NCBI RefSeq assembly: GCF_003182255.1
Contig: NZ_QGTQ01000001.1
Location: 124,001 to 188,000 of the forward strand
DNA from: Paenibacillus cellulosilyticus
GTDB taxonomy: Bacteria; Bacillota; Bacilli; Paenibacillales; Paenibacillaceae
Length of the DNA stretch: 64,000 nucleotides
Direction of reading: 5' to 3'
The position numbers and the translations under genes are program-made. The notes under the pieces are model-generated. The model saw nothing but the letters and a program-made list of their open reading frames with translations, was not told where the DNA came from and ran no database searches. Position 1 is the stretch's first letter. The number at the start of each line of letters is the position of its first letter. Of the stretch, positions 1 through 8,733 are shown piece by piece.

Positions 1-681
1 CGATACTTTGGATACCGCCAGGTCTGCTACTGTTTCTTCTTCGTCAGCAACAACAGCGTATACAGCGTCAACGAGTTGACCGCGTGTTGCAGCTACGTTG
101 TAGTTCGAGAAGCTAGGGATGATTTTAGCGTCAAGAGCTGCTTGAACATAACCTACTGCCCATGCGCTTGCGCCTTCAACCGTAGCACCTTCAACTGGCT
201 CAAGGCCCAGTGCCAGAACGAGCGTTTTAGCGAGTTCTTGGATTGTAACGTTGCCGTTAGGATCGAATTTGTTGTTGCCAACGCCTTCCATCAGTTGAGC
301 TTCAGTTACAGCACCGATGTAGCCTTTAGCCCAGTGCGTAGCGGATACGTCACTGTACGTGGATGCTGCTGCGTTCTCTTCGAGGCCAGTGCCAACCGTG
401 AGAACTTTAGCGAATTGCGCGCGAGTCATTTTTTGGTCAAGACCTGCAGTACCATCTGGGAAACCATCAAAAATACCGAGTTCTTTCAGTGCTGCGAATT
501 TCTCATCTTGTGTAGGAGCTGTTGTTTCAGCCGCGTATGCTGCCGATGCGAACATCGAAAGCACCATGGATGAAGCTACGAGCATAGACAAACTTTTTTT
601 CATAACCTTTTTTTCTCCTCCTCTAAATTGCTTCGGTTGTTGAGAGTATTGAATGGATAGTGAATTGCTCGTTTCCCTCAT
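1..681 (-). CDS. S-layer homology (SLH) domain protein, 3' end beyond window
   Basis: Exported surface protein, truncated by the left edge; about 227 residues are visible. From the ATG at 603 it begins MKKSLSMLVASSMVLSM, a signal peptide ending near AYA-AE, followed by three SLH-type units; the motifs MTRAQFAKVL, VTIQELAKTL and ATRGQLVDAV mark them. SLH domains bind pyruvylated cell-wall polysaccharide, so this is likely an S-layer or S-layer-associated protein. Two starts fit. The ATG at 603 has GAGGAGGAG upstream. A second ATG at 681, in the same frame and 26 codons earlier, has a stronger site, AAAGGAGGTGA (689-699). I give the longer form. The internal ribosome-binding site is encoded by codons R-G-G-E-K-K-V. 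Function beyond cell-wall attachment cannot be read. Confidence 0.85.
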   Translation of the reverse strand, partial: MRETSNSLSIQYSQQPKQFRGGEKKVMKKSLSMLVASSMVLSMFASAAYAAETTAPTQDEKFAALKELGIFDGFPDGTAGLDQKMTRAQFAKVLTVGTGLEENAAASTYSDVSATHWAKGYIGAVTEAQLMEGVGNNKFDPNGNVTIQELAKTLVLALGLEPVEGATVEGASAWAVGYVQAALDAKIIPSFSNYNVAATRGQLVDAVYAVVADEEETVADLAVSKVS

Positions 682-824
682 TTGCGATTCACCTCCTTTC
701 CAGAGTTGAGCAGTAATTGGATATAAATAATGTCTGCAAGCATGTTAACCCTATGTAAAAACATGTCGCAGAAACTTGTAAACGTTTGAAGAAAATTCTG
801 GTAGAGAAGCTAGACCACTATAAC

Positions 825-853
825 ATTATACAGTAGACTAACTCAAGCGTAAA
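825..853 (-). promoter_or_regulatory. Putative SigA promoter of the left-edge SLH gene
   Basis: The minus strand has -35 TTTACG (848-853), a 17-nt spacer and -10 TATAAT (825-830). The resulting 5' leader of about 135 nt would precede the upstream ATG at 681, as is common for abundant S-layer transcripts. The rest of the 682-1171 intergenic stretch shows only this promoter and the terminator at 1127-1157. Confidence 0.55.
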
Positions 854-1126
854 GAGGATGATGAGAATAAGTCCGATCTCTATCTCTCATAAAAACCCGC
901 ATTTTCCGCTGTTCTTATACGTTAGACGCAGTTCGAAACTAAAAGTTGCGGCTTTGATCAAACTTTTTCTTGTCTTGGGTATTTCTTTTTTATCTGCACT
1001 TTCGTTCCCTCTCAGGAACATCCTTAGTATAGCTTGCAAAGGCGGAATACGTCGATACTAAAGTTTTACCAAGACTTTATGAATCGTATGCTGTCGAATT
1101 GACTCCACAGAATCGATCCGATAGAA

Positions 1127-1157
1127 AGACGGCACCTGCTTCATGCAAGTACCGTCT
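1127..1157 (-). terminator. Rho-independent terminator after the 1391-residue SLH gene
   Basis: A 13-bp stem (including G-U pairs) closes a 5-nt loop just after the TAG stop at 1172. The tail on the minus strand is TTTCTATC, so the T-tract is short. Confidence 0.65.
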
Positions 1158-1171
1158 TCTTAACATACGAT

Positions 1172-4100
1172 CTAGTTCAGCTTAGGAAGCTTCTTCGTAT
1201 CGACGAGCATCTTGCCTACAATAATTGCTGCATCGGAACGAAGCAGATTAGCTTTTGGTTCGAATACATAGCCTTTAGTCAAATCACTAGAATCGACAGG
1301 GGAACCTGTAATGTACCCTTTCTTAGCGATAGCTAGAACGGATGCTTTGGCATAATAGTCGATCGAGCTATAGTCTTTGAACAACTTCTGCAGCTGCTTA
1401 TCAATCTTAGTCGAGTCTGTCTCCAACTTCAGCTCGAGCGCCCGCGCCAGAATGACAGCTGCGTCACCGCGAGTCAAGTTCCCGCTAGGCTCAAACGTAC
1501 GAGGCTGCGTACCGCGAATGATGCCTTCACGTGCTGCAGTCTCTATATAACGATAATCCCAAATGGCATCTTGGTTCACGATTTGCGGCACATCATCAAA
1601 CGACGGGTTACCCAATGAGTAGTTAAGCGGTATGTTCAGGGATTTTACCATCATACGAGCAAATTCACCGCGCGTCGTGTACATGTCTGCACCGAAGTCA
1701 TCGCTGCCTACCGAGTTGATAATACCTTTGGCGAACAACGCCTCCATATAGTTCCGTGCATATGGATGCGATGTAACATCAGAGAACGAATAAACCATTT
1801 TGCCAACAACATAGTAGCCGAATTTCGTGAATGGTATCGTAATCGTGTTCTTTGACATATCCACTACGCCGCCGAGGTTTTCCCAGTACTTGTTCTCATT
1901 GTCGAAGCGGTAAACGGTGATGACCGTTCCTGCAACTTCTTTCATGTTTGCGTCAAATGCCAGCGTGAGCGATCCTGTCTTGGAAGCAACCAGCTCTTGG
2001 CTCGTGTCGCGATCATAATAAGAAGAAATTTCAGTTCCGTTCGGACCATTCTGGTTGCCAGGGAACTGGTACGGGTCTACCCCTCGTGTAATTGGGTCAT
2101 AATCGCTCGTCGTAATGTCGTCCGCCAAACCGGCATCCAGCCAGAATACTGAGCTTACCTTCGAGAAGCGCGTCGGGAATGAATACTTGAACAATTCACC
2201 ATACGATGTAACGAGCTGGTCAAATCCGGATGGTTCGGATTCGAAGTCATGCCGGTCAATAACGCCGTCTTCCGGGTTCGCAATAGCGTACAAAATATTG
2301 TGGTTCGTGAATACTTGGCTCTTATACTTCTCAGCTACGTTGTAATCGTTGCGAATGAGCGTTGTACCTTTCGGGAACGTTAGTGCCAACGCGCCATCGA
2401 ATACTTTCTGGGAGCTGGACATTACCTTAGCGTACTGTGCGCCTGGAATGTTCGTAGGTGCGTAAGTAATCGTGATCTTGCCATCCGTCTTCTCATTCGC
2501 GTTGGCAATCGTGAATTTAATATCATTCTTGCCAACTTTCAGATCAGAAACAATGACACGGAAAACGTCGCTGTACTCGTAATCACCATTGTAATCGGCG
2601 TCGTACTTACCAATCTTCTCCGCCACTTGCTTATTGATCGTTACCGTCTCTGCACCCGGTGCATCGATGAGCACTTCGATGAAGTTCTGGTTCACGATGT
2701 CTCTCTCTGGCGTTTTGATTGGCCGAACAATGCTGTAAGGCAGCGCGGTTGGATCCACCTCAAGGCGAGCCGTTGCTTTGGAACCATACAGACCACTGTT
2801 ATACGCTGCAAAATTATAAACGCTGGACGTACCATCGCTGTTGAGTTGTTGATCCTTTAAGATAAATGCGAATGTCTGTGTCTCAATATCATAACGAACA
2901 AACAAGCCATTCGAATCTACATTCTCAATATCAACCGTCGAAGGGTAAGTGCCCACGTACGTCTCTGTCGTACTGTTATAGATCGCGAACGGCATCGACA
3001 GATTCCATTCTATCGGATCAGAAAGCGCTGTACTCGTAATGCGAAGAATATAGTCGTTAAGTTGAATACCCGATGCCGTCGTCGTACTCGACGAGCCGGA
3101 CGTTGTCAGCTTACTGGTAATGCTTGATATATTCTTGCCAAGATCGATAAAATCAAATGTACCGAATATGTTCATTTTGGAACTATTCGTCGTATAGATC
3201 GAACCATTCTTAGGGAATTTCGGATCGCTCTGTACAGGTACAATCGATGCGTTCGTATCGGTCGTGTACGAGAACGGGAAAATACCAAGAGAACCCTCTA
3301 CCGGAATAACCGGCAGGTTTGTCGGAATAATGTTGAACTTCACCGTCTTCTCATAGAACGTATTCGTTCCTTGGAACACGAACCGCACCGCATTTTCTCC
3401 ACTGAACATGACGTTAAACACATTGAGGTTCGTTACGTCGCCAGTTCCGTCATCAATTGGTGCGAGCTGGAACCGTGTCTTGTCGATGGTACCCGTGGAA
3501 TCCGTAACAGGATCCAATTTGAATAATACGTTATTTACATAGAAGAAAATCGACTGCGCTTTACTGTTAGCAGGCGTTACGCTATCAATGTACGCATCAT
3601 ATTGAATTTCATCCGTGTCATTCACGTTTTGAATTCTACCCAAGAACTGTTTCAGAACCGTGCTAACGAGAGCGTCTGCACGAGCTTGGCGATCAGCAGT
3701 TGTATCATCATACACGATCAAGCCATCATACAACGATTCGTAGCTGACATAAGGACCATAGAGCATCGTAATCGTCGCATCCATGCTGCTCTCAGTTGTC
3801 GTTGATCTGCCCGCATCAATTGTGAATGTAAGGGTCTGTTTGCCCTCGAAAGGCAGTTTCGTAAACTCCAAGACGAGTCGCAGGAATGACTTGGATACCC
3901 CGTTAACCGTTCTAGTTACTGTTGCGCTTTCCACTTCAGCAACCGTATATCCTGTAGTTGCAACTTTTGAAGAGACGGCGCTTTTGATCTGCGATATAGT
4001 CAAACCATCTTGCATCTTGTTTGCATTGCCGATCAACACCTCAACACCAATCGGCATACCATACAGGTTCTGACCATCCAGCGTAACGCCCGTCATATTC

Positions 4101-5347
4101 GTTGTGCTTACGCCTGACTGATAACCCTGCAGGAGGTTGATTTGGTCAATATAAGGTTTGTTGCTGTCGACCAATGTGAAATAAAGCCCATCCGTCCCTT
4201 GGTACGTGCCAGTCTCTTCATTGATCGTTTGCATCGTCAAGCTGAATGTCTGACCCAGCGGGAGCGTCGTTGGCAAAGTGAGTGTGTACTCGTACACAAA
4301 GAAAGGATCCGTCACGCTGTAATTCCCGCTAATGCTTGCATTAAAGTCGGCACTTGTGAAGTTTTTATAAACCGTACTTCCGCTTGCCAGTGTGCCCTTA
4401 ATGTTGCTGAGAATTTGAGTTGGATCCGGATGTGGATTCGCAGCTGACTCGCCTGTACGTTGGACATAGTTGTTCGGAACGATAACTTTACCTTTAATCT
4501 GTAAACCGCTCATATCCGTAACGAAGCTTGGGCTATATTCGAGCGCTGAGCTCGAGCCCGTATCGTCGGATATGTTAACGTCATAAAACGTTACACTGCC
4601 GTTATAGAACGCAACCTCACGCGTTGTTTTGAGTGTCTGACTGCCGTTCGATACGGTAATCGTAATCAAGTTTTTGCCTAAAGTAACAGCAACAGGAGAA
4701 GCAACAAAAGAATAACTGCTTGTACTGTTTACCGAGAATGTGCGCGAGCTGCCGTTTGAATCAACCGTAACGCTAGTTGCATTCGGCGCTTTACCGGAGA
4801 TCGTAATGTCAGCCGTTGTCTTATTCTTCGTGCTCGAGGAATAAACCACTGCCGTGCTGCCTTCATTCAAGGCGAAGTCATTGCCATATAAGGATGCCTT
4901 CAAATCATATAGTGTCGGTCCATCATGATAATCGATATAGATGGAGTTCGAGACCTGTCCACCGCCCTGTGTACCCGTAAACGTAATCTTGTTCATACCT
5001 GAGAACAATTGAATGTTGTACACCTGGATGGTTGTGCCGTTAATATAAACGTTACTCGTCAATCCTTCACGGCTCGAACCAATTTGCTCATCTACGCCAG
5101 GGTTGTTCACATCGTAGCCAACAAGCTGGTACACGCTGTATACAACAGAGCTGGAATTGACACCGTTGAGCGTACCTGTCAGTGTTACAAGCCCATTCGT
5201 TGTAATGCGCGCTTGACCAGGAGTATCAAATTCCGTTGGAAACGAAAAGCTTCCCGACGTGGCAGCTGTCGCTGTCTTGCCGGCGCTTGGAAGCATGCCG
5301 ATGACGATTGCGAGCACCATAAACCAGATTCCAATTTTCTTTGTCAC
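1172..5347 (-). CDS. Large secreted protein with C-terminal SLH domains
   Basis: A 1391-residue protein with a GTG start at 5347 preceded by GGAGGAGG at good spacing. It begins with a signal peptide (hydrophobic IWFMVLAIVIGMLPSAG). Most of the length, roughly residues 30-1190, is Thr/Ser/Asn-rich beta-type sequence resembling tandem Ig-like or carbohydrate-binding modules; I cannot assign families. The last ~190 residues hold three SLH units: YSFSDVTSHPYARNYMEALF with TRGEFARMM, then SFDDVPQ with TRGDAAVIL, then LFKDYSSIDYYAKASV with LRSDAAIIV. The SLH units imply attachment to the secondary cell-wall polymer. No catalytic motif was recognised. It is transcribed alone, with its own terminator. 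Confidence 0.85.
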   Translation of the reverse strand: MTKKIGIWFMVLAIVIGMLPSAGKTATAATSGSFSFPTEFDTPGQARITTNGLVTLTGTLNGVNSSSVVYSVYQLVGYDVNNPGVDEQIGSSREGLTSNVYINGTTIQVYNIQLFSGMNKITFTGTQGGGQVSNSIYIDYHDGPTLYDLKASLYGNDFALNEGSTAVVYSSSTKNKTTADITISGKAPNATSVTVDSNGSSRTFSVNSTSSYSFVASPVAVTLGKNLITITVSNGSQTLKTTREVAFYNGSVTFYDVNISDDTGSSSALEYSPSFVTDMSGLQIKGKVIVPNNYVQRTGESAANPHPDPTQILSNIKGTLASGSTVYKNFTSADFNASISGNYSVTDPFFVYEYTLTLPTTLPLGQTFSLTMQTINEETGTYQGTDGLYFTLVDSNKPYIDQINLLQGYQSGVSTTNMTGVTLDGQNLYGMPIGVEVLIGNANKMQDGLTISQIKSAVSSKVATTGYTVAEVESATVTRTVNGVSKSFLRLVLEFTKLPFEGKQTLTFTIDAGRSTTTESSMDATITMLYGPYVSYESLYDGLIVYDDTTADRQARADALVSTVLKQFLGRIQNVNDTDEIQYDAYIDSVTPANSKAQSIFFYVNNVLFKLDPVTDSTGTIDKTRFQLAPIDDGTGDVTNLNVFNVMFSGENAVRFVFQGTNTFYEKTVKFNIIPTNLPVIPVEGSLGIFPFSYTTDTNASIVPVQSDPKFPKNGSIYTTNSSKMNIFGTFDFIDLGKNISSITSKLTTSGSSSTTTASGIQLNDYILRITSTALSDPIEWNLSMPFAIYNSTTETYVGTYPSTVDIENVDSNGLFVRYDIETQTFAFILKDQQLNSDGTSSVYNFAAYNSGLYGSKATARLEVDPTALPYSIVRPIKTPERDIVNQNFIEVLIDAPGAETVTINKQVAEKIGKYDADYNGDYEYSDVFRVIVSDLKVGKNDIKFTIANANEKTDGKITITYAPTNIPGAQYAKVMSSSQKVFDGALALTFPKGTTLIRNDYNVAEKYKSQVFTNHNILYAIANPEDGVIDRHDFESEPSGFDQLVTSYGELFKYSFPTRFSKVSSVFWLDAGLADDITTSDYDPITRGVDPYQFPGNQNGPNGTEISSYYDRDTSQELVASKTGSLTLAFDANMKEVAGTVITVYRFDNENKYWENLGGVVDMSKNTITIPFTKFGYYVVGKMVYSFSDVTSHPYARNYMEALFAKGIINSVGSDDFGADMYTTRGEFARMMVKSLNIPLNYSLGNPSFDDVPQIVNQDAIWDYRYIETAAREGIIRGTQPRTFEPSGNLTRGDAAVILARALELKLETDSTKIDKQLQKLFKDYSSIDYYAKASVLAIAKKGYITGSPVDSSDLTKGYVFEPKANLLRSDAAIIVGKMLVDTKKLPKLN

Positions 5348-5477
5348 AATGTGCCTCCTCCAATAACACGGGTTTCGCTATATACTTGTACTTCCATTAT
5401 CGGACCCAAAGCGACAAAAGTTTAGGTTATACGACCAATTCATCCCCAATGAATGTCACATTAATGTTTCTGCACGC

Positions 5478-5514
5478 AAAAAAAGCTTCGGCCCCCAGCG
5501 GGAGACCAAAGCTT
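5478..5514 (-). terminator. Rho-independent terminator after tagO
   Basis: A 14-bp stem (5483-5514, AAGCTT at both ends, with some G-U pairs) is followed on the minus strand by seven T residues. It ends the tagO transcript and insulates the SLH gene downstream. Confidence 0.85.
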
Positions 5515-5537
5515 TCGAATGATAAATAAGAGCCGGA

Positions 5538-6668
5538 TTATTTGGTACGCGATTCTGCATGTGCCTTGAGACGGTTGCGGAACAGCAGGTCTAGAATTGG
5601 GCGCTTCGACTTATCTACGATACCGATCATTTCTGCACCAATCTGCAGGAAGACGGTCAGTACACAAATGACGACGAAGGTAAGCCAGTTCGCTGCATGC
5701 GTCTTGATGAGCGTCGATTGTACGATTGCACAACCACCGAAGAGAGCAGCTATGCCCCAGATGATAAGCACCGTATTCCGATGGCTGAAGCCAAGCTCCT
5801 GCAGGCAGTGATGCAAATGGCCTTTATCTGGAGCGAAGATCGGCTTCTTGCTGCGCCAGCGTCGAATAATCGCGAAGAACGTGTCCGACAGCGGTACGCC
5901 GATAATGAGCAGCGGTGTAACGAACGACACGATCGTAACCTGCTTGAAGCCAAGCATGGACAGTGTCGCAAGACAGAAGCCTAAGAACAGTGCCCCTGAA
6001 TCGCCCATGAAGATCTTAGCCGGATGGAAGTTATAGACGAGGAAGCCGATAACGCCACCGAGCAAAATCGTGCAGAGCAGTATGACAGGTACGAAGCCCA
6101 TAATCGCAGCCATTGTCAAAATGGTCGCAATCGCAATACCCGAGACACCTGCTGCCAGTCCATCCAGACCGTCAATCAGGTTAATCGCATTCGTGACGCC
6201 AACGATCCAGAGGATCGTGAGCGGTATGCTAAGCCAGGACGCAACTGGCTGCATGGATTCACCGAATGGAATGTTGAGCAAATCGATCTTGACGTCGAAG
6301 CCGAAGACAACGACGCAGGCTGCCGCAATTTGTCCGACCAGCTTAACCTTAGCTGACAGCTCGAAGCGATCGTCCAACCCGCCAACGATGACGATAATCG
6401 ACCCGCCGACTAGAATGGCCCGGATCATATTAAGATCATACGAGCGTAGTGTTCCTTCGGGAATGAAGGGCAGTGCAATCAGAACAGCGCCGACAAACGC
6501 AATATAAATAGCTAACCCGCCCAAACGCGGCATTATTCGTGTATGCACTTTGCGGTAATTAGGTTTGTCAATAGCACCAACAACAAACGCAAACCGCTTG
6601 ACGATTGGTGTCATAATGAGCGCAAGGATCAAAGCGATTGCAAATGAGATGCCGTAGAGAATACCCAC
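5538..6668 (-). CDS. tagO: Undecaprenyl-phosphate GlcNAc-1-phosphate transferase
   Basis: Membrane enzyme of the MraY/WecA/TagO family. It moves GlcNAc-1-phosphate from UDP-GlcNAc to undecaprenyl phosphate, the first step of teichoic acid or secondary cell-wall polymer synthesis. Family signatures are present: KVHTRIMPRLGGLAIY near the N-terminus, GGLDDRFELSAKVKL, the NAINLIDGLDGLAAG loop, AKIFMGDSGALFLGF, and the His-rich KGHLHHCLQELGFSHR. About ten membrane segments fit the usual topology. The frame opens at a TTG (6680) lying directly against AAGAGGAG, which is too close to serve as start; I prefer the GTG at 6668. A TATAAT lies at 6705-6710. Neighbouring tagA supplies the next sugar transferase. 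Confidence 0.93.
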   Translation of the reverse strand: MGILYGISFAIALILALIMTPIVKRFAFVVGAIDKPNYRKVHTRIMPRLGGLAIYIAFVGAVLIALPFIPEGTLRSYDLNMIRAILVGGSIIVIVGGLDDRFELSAKVKLVGQIAAACVVVFGFDVKIDLLNIPFGESMQPVASWLSIPLTILWIVGVTNAINLIDGLDGLAAGVSGIAIATILTMAAIMGFVPVILLCTILLGGVIGFLVYNFHPAKIFMGDSGALFLGFCLATLSMLGFKQVTIVSFVTPLLIIGVPLSDTFFAIIRRWRSKKPIFAPDKGHLHHCLQELGFSHRNTVLIIWGIAALFGGCAIVQSTLIKTHAANWLTFVVICVLTVFLQIGAEMIGIVDKSKRPILDLLFRNRLKAHAESRTK

Positions 6669-6779
6669 AGGTGTATCCAACTCCTCTTATTTTCTACCGC
6701 ATTGATTATACTCCGCGCGAATAACTTTCGCTATCCTCGTTTTTTGCCGAATTGACCGATTTTCACTAGTTTTTAGCGA

Positions 6780-7571
6780 TTAAGGACGTGCTTTCGTCAC
6801 CTTTTCTTTCTCTCGAACCACTTTGATCACAAATTTAGGTAAAACGAGCATCCTTTTATAGCGATAGGGCTCTTGTAGAAGGCGATATAGCCACTCTATC
6901 CTCAGCTTTTGGAACACTTTCGGCGCTCGTTTCAGCTTACCCGCAATGATATCAAAGCTGCCTCCAACGCCCATAATGACCGGTACATTCAACTCGTTCT
7001 TATAGCGTGAAATCCATGGTTCTTGCGTTGATGCCGAACGCGCTACGAACAGAATGTCTGGCCGTGCCTCACGAATCGCGGCAACAACTTCCGCGTCCTG
7101 CTCGGGTCCAAAATATCCGTTACGCACCCCCACAATTCGCGTGAGAGGATACTTCTGCTTCAAATTCGCTGCTGCTTGATCAATCGTCTGCTGATCGGTG
7201 CCTAGCAGATAAACGCTCCAACCCTTCGATTCGCCAAGCGCCATCAGCCGATGTAAAATATCAAACCCTGGCACCCGCTCCGTCACAGGTTCACCGACAT
7301 AACCAGCAGCCCACACCACACCTGTTCCATCCGGTACAATCAACTCTGCCGTTCGCATCATGCTGTGGTAAGCAGGATCCTCCAGCGCAGACATGACCAT
7401 AATTGGATTAGCTGTAATGACATGTGTCACTTCGCGGTTCTCAATCGCTTCCGTCAGCTTCGCAATCGTCTCGTCCATCCCCATCTTGCTGAATGGAAGA
7501 CCATAGATCGATACCGTTGGAATTTGCTTCAATGCGTTTGTGGTTGCTCTATTATTCGTCATTGTCGTCAT
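6780..7571 (-). CDS. tagA: WecG/TagA/CpsF-family N-acetylmannosaminyltransferase
   Basis: A 263-residue glycosyltransferase of the WecG/TagA/CpsF family. Members add ManNAc from UDP-ManNAc to lipid-linked GlcNAc, the second step after TagO. Visible signatures are HVITANPIMVMSALED, the core IVPDGTGVVWAAGY with the likely catalytic Asp, ERVPGFDIL, GVGGSFDIIAGKLKRAP and the C-terminal IEWLYRLLQEPYRYKRM. It lies 10 nt after csaB, and its ribosome-binding site AAAGGTGA overlaps the csaB stop codon, so the two are probably cotranslated. Its donor sugar would come from the epimerase at 59668-60816. The membrane-binding C-terminal tail is Arg/Lys rich, as in TagA. Confidence 0.92.
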   Translation of the reverse strand: MTTMTNNRATTNALKQIPTVSIYGLPFSKMGMDETIAKLTEAIENREVTHVITANPIMVMSALEDPAYHSMMRTAELIVPDGTGVVWAAGYVGEPVTERVPGFDILHRLMALGESKGWSVYLLGTDQQTIDQAAANLKQKYPLTRIVGVRNGYFGPEQDAEVVAAIREARPDILFVARSASTQEPWISRYKNELNVPVIMGVGGSFDIIAGKLKRAPKVFQKLRIEWLYRLLQEPYRYKRMLVLPKFVIKVVREKEKVTKARP

Positions 7572-7581
7572 TATGCGTCGT

Positions 7582-8733
7582 TCACCTTTTCATAGTTTGA
7601 CTCAGCAGTGCAGCGATTTGCTGCGCCGGTCGCTGCGACTCTCGCTTCAACCGATCGATTGCTTCACCATGCCGGGTGCGCCAGCCCTCTAAATCGCTCA
7701 GAAGCGAATCTGCACTCGCAGCAAACTGTACAGGATCAAGCTGCTCGGTCGTACCGATAGGTGTAAGCCCCAGCCGGTTAAGGAACTGGTTAATCTTCGG
7801 ATCATAGGACAAGCCAATCAGCGGGACACGTTGATTAGCCGCATAGATGAGCGCATGCAGACGCATACCGAACATCATGTCACAACGGCTGACTTCCAGC
7901 AGCATCTGCTGCGGATCGTCGCCAGGCGAAGCTAGTTCGGCACTGCTCTCTCCCAATCCGAGCATCCGCATCTTGTCGATGACGATTTGAGATGTAGCTG
8001 CATCGTCAGGCATGTGGAACGGCAGGAAACGGAACCGTACAGCACGGCGCTTCGCTAGTGCTGCAAGTGCCGACGCTGCCCGCTCTAGATCTGCGCCATC
8101 CTTGCGCCAATGACGCAGCGACACGCCTACTACAGGCAAAGCATCTCCAGATGGTGGTTTCGTAGAAACCTCGTCAGCCCCTGCTGGCAGCGGTAAGCCC
8201 ATGACTGGATCAGGGACAATCTCCACTCGCTCCTGAGCTACGCCAATCCGGCCGAGCAGCGCAGCCGACTCAGCATCGCGAACCGAGATATATTTGCTCT
8301 TGTTCATGACACGGCGAATCGGAGCAAACAGCCAGCCGCGATTCACAGGGCCAACGCCCTGTGAATAAATAAAGGTTGGCTTACCGAGCATCTGCGCCAG
8401 TGACAAGACGCCCGTATAATACGGAATCGTCTTCCACCCTGTCGCATCTTGCAGCAAGCTGCCGCCGCCGCTGATGAGTCCATCGCAGCGGCGAATTTCG
8501 CGGAGCAGTACGGATGGACTCATCCGAGGAACTGCTTCAACGCCGTACATCTTCGTTGTCCATGCGGGATCGGCAGACAGCACGACAGGCTCAATCGTAA
8601 TGCCATGTGCCTCCCCTTCCGCATGCAGCGCATTCAGAATCGACTTCAGAACCGCTTCATCGCCGCTATTGTTAAACCCGTAGTAGCCGGAAACAATTAT
8701 TCGGCGTACTTGACGATTGCTGGTCTTACCCAT
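7582..8733 (-). CDS. csaB: Polysaccharide pyruvyl transferase CsaB
   Basis: Cytoplasmic enzyme that adds ketal pyruvate from PEP to the secondary cell-wall polymer, creating the ligand for SLH domains. It shows the pyruvyl-transferase pattern: IIVSGYYGFNNSGDEAVL, CDGLISGGGSLLQDATG, PTFIYSQGVGPV, VGVSLRHWRKD, and the C-terminal MMFGMRLHALIYAANQRVPLIGLSYD. The frame opens at 8763, but GGAAGGAG sits just before ATGs at 8742 and 8733; the 8733 ATG has the better spacing. It overlaps the upstream DUF5693 gene by 37 nt, a sign of coupling. Three SLH proteins in this window are its likely beneficiaries. Confidence 0.93.
   Translation of the reverse strand: MGKTSNRQVRRIIVSGYYGFNNSGDEAVLKSILNALHAEGEAHGITIEPVVLSADPAWTTKMYGVEAVPRMSPSVLLREIRRCDGLISGGGSLLQDATGWKTIPYYTGVLSLAQMLGKPTFIYSQGVGPVNRGWLFAPIRRVMNKSKYISVRDAESAALLGRIGVAQERVEIVPDPVMGLPLPAGADEVSTKPPSGDALPVVGVSLRHWRKDGADLERAASALAALAKRRAVRFRFLPFHMPDDAATSQIVIDKMRMLGLGESSAELASPGDDPQQMLLEVSRCDMMFGMRLHALIYAANQRVPLIGLSYDPKINQFLNRLGLTPIGTTEQLDPVQFAASADSLLSDLEGWRTRHGEAIDRLKRESQRPAQQIAALLSQTMKR

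Noticed and set aside
858-1061. 67-codon plus-strand frame with a hydrophobic stretch
   Set aside because: It lies in the upstream region of the left-edge SLH gene, close beside its promoter, with no family match and a poorly spaced ribosome-binding site.
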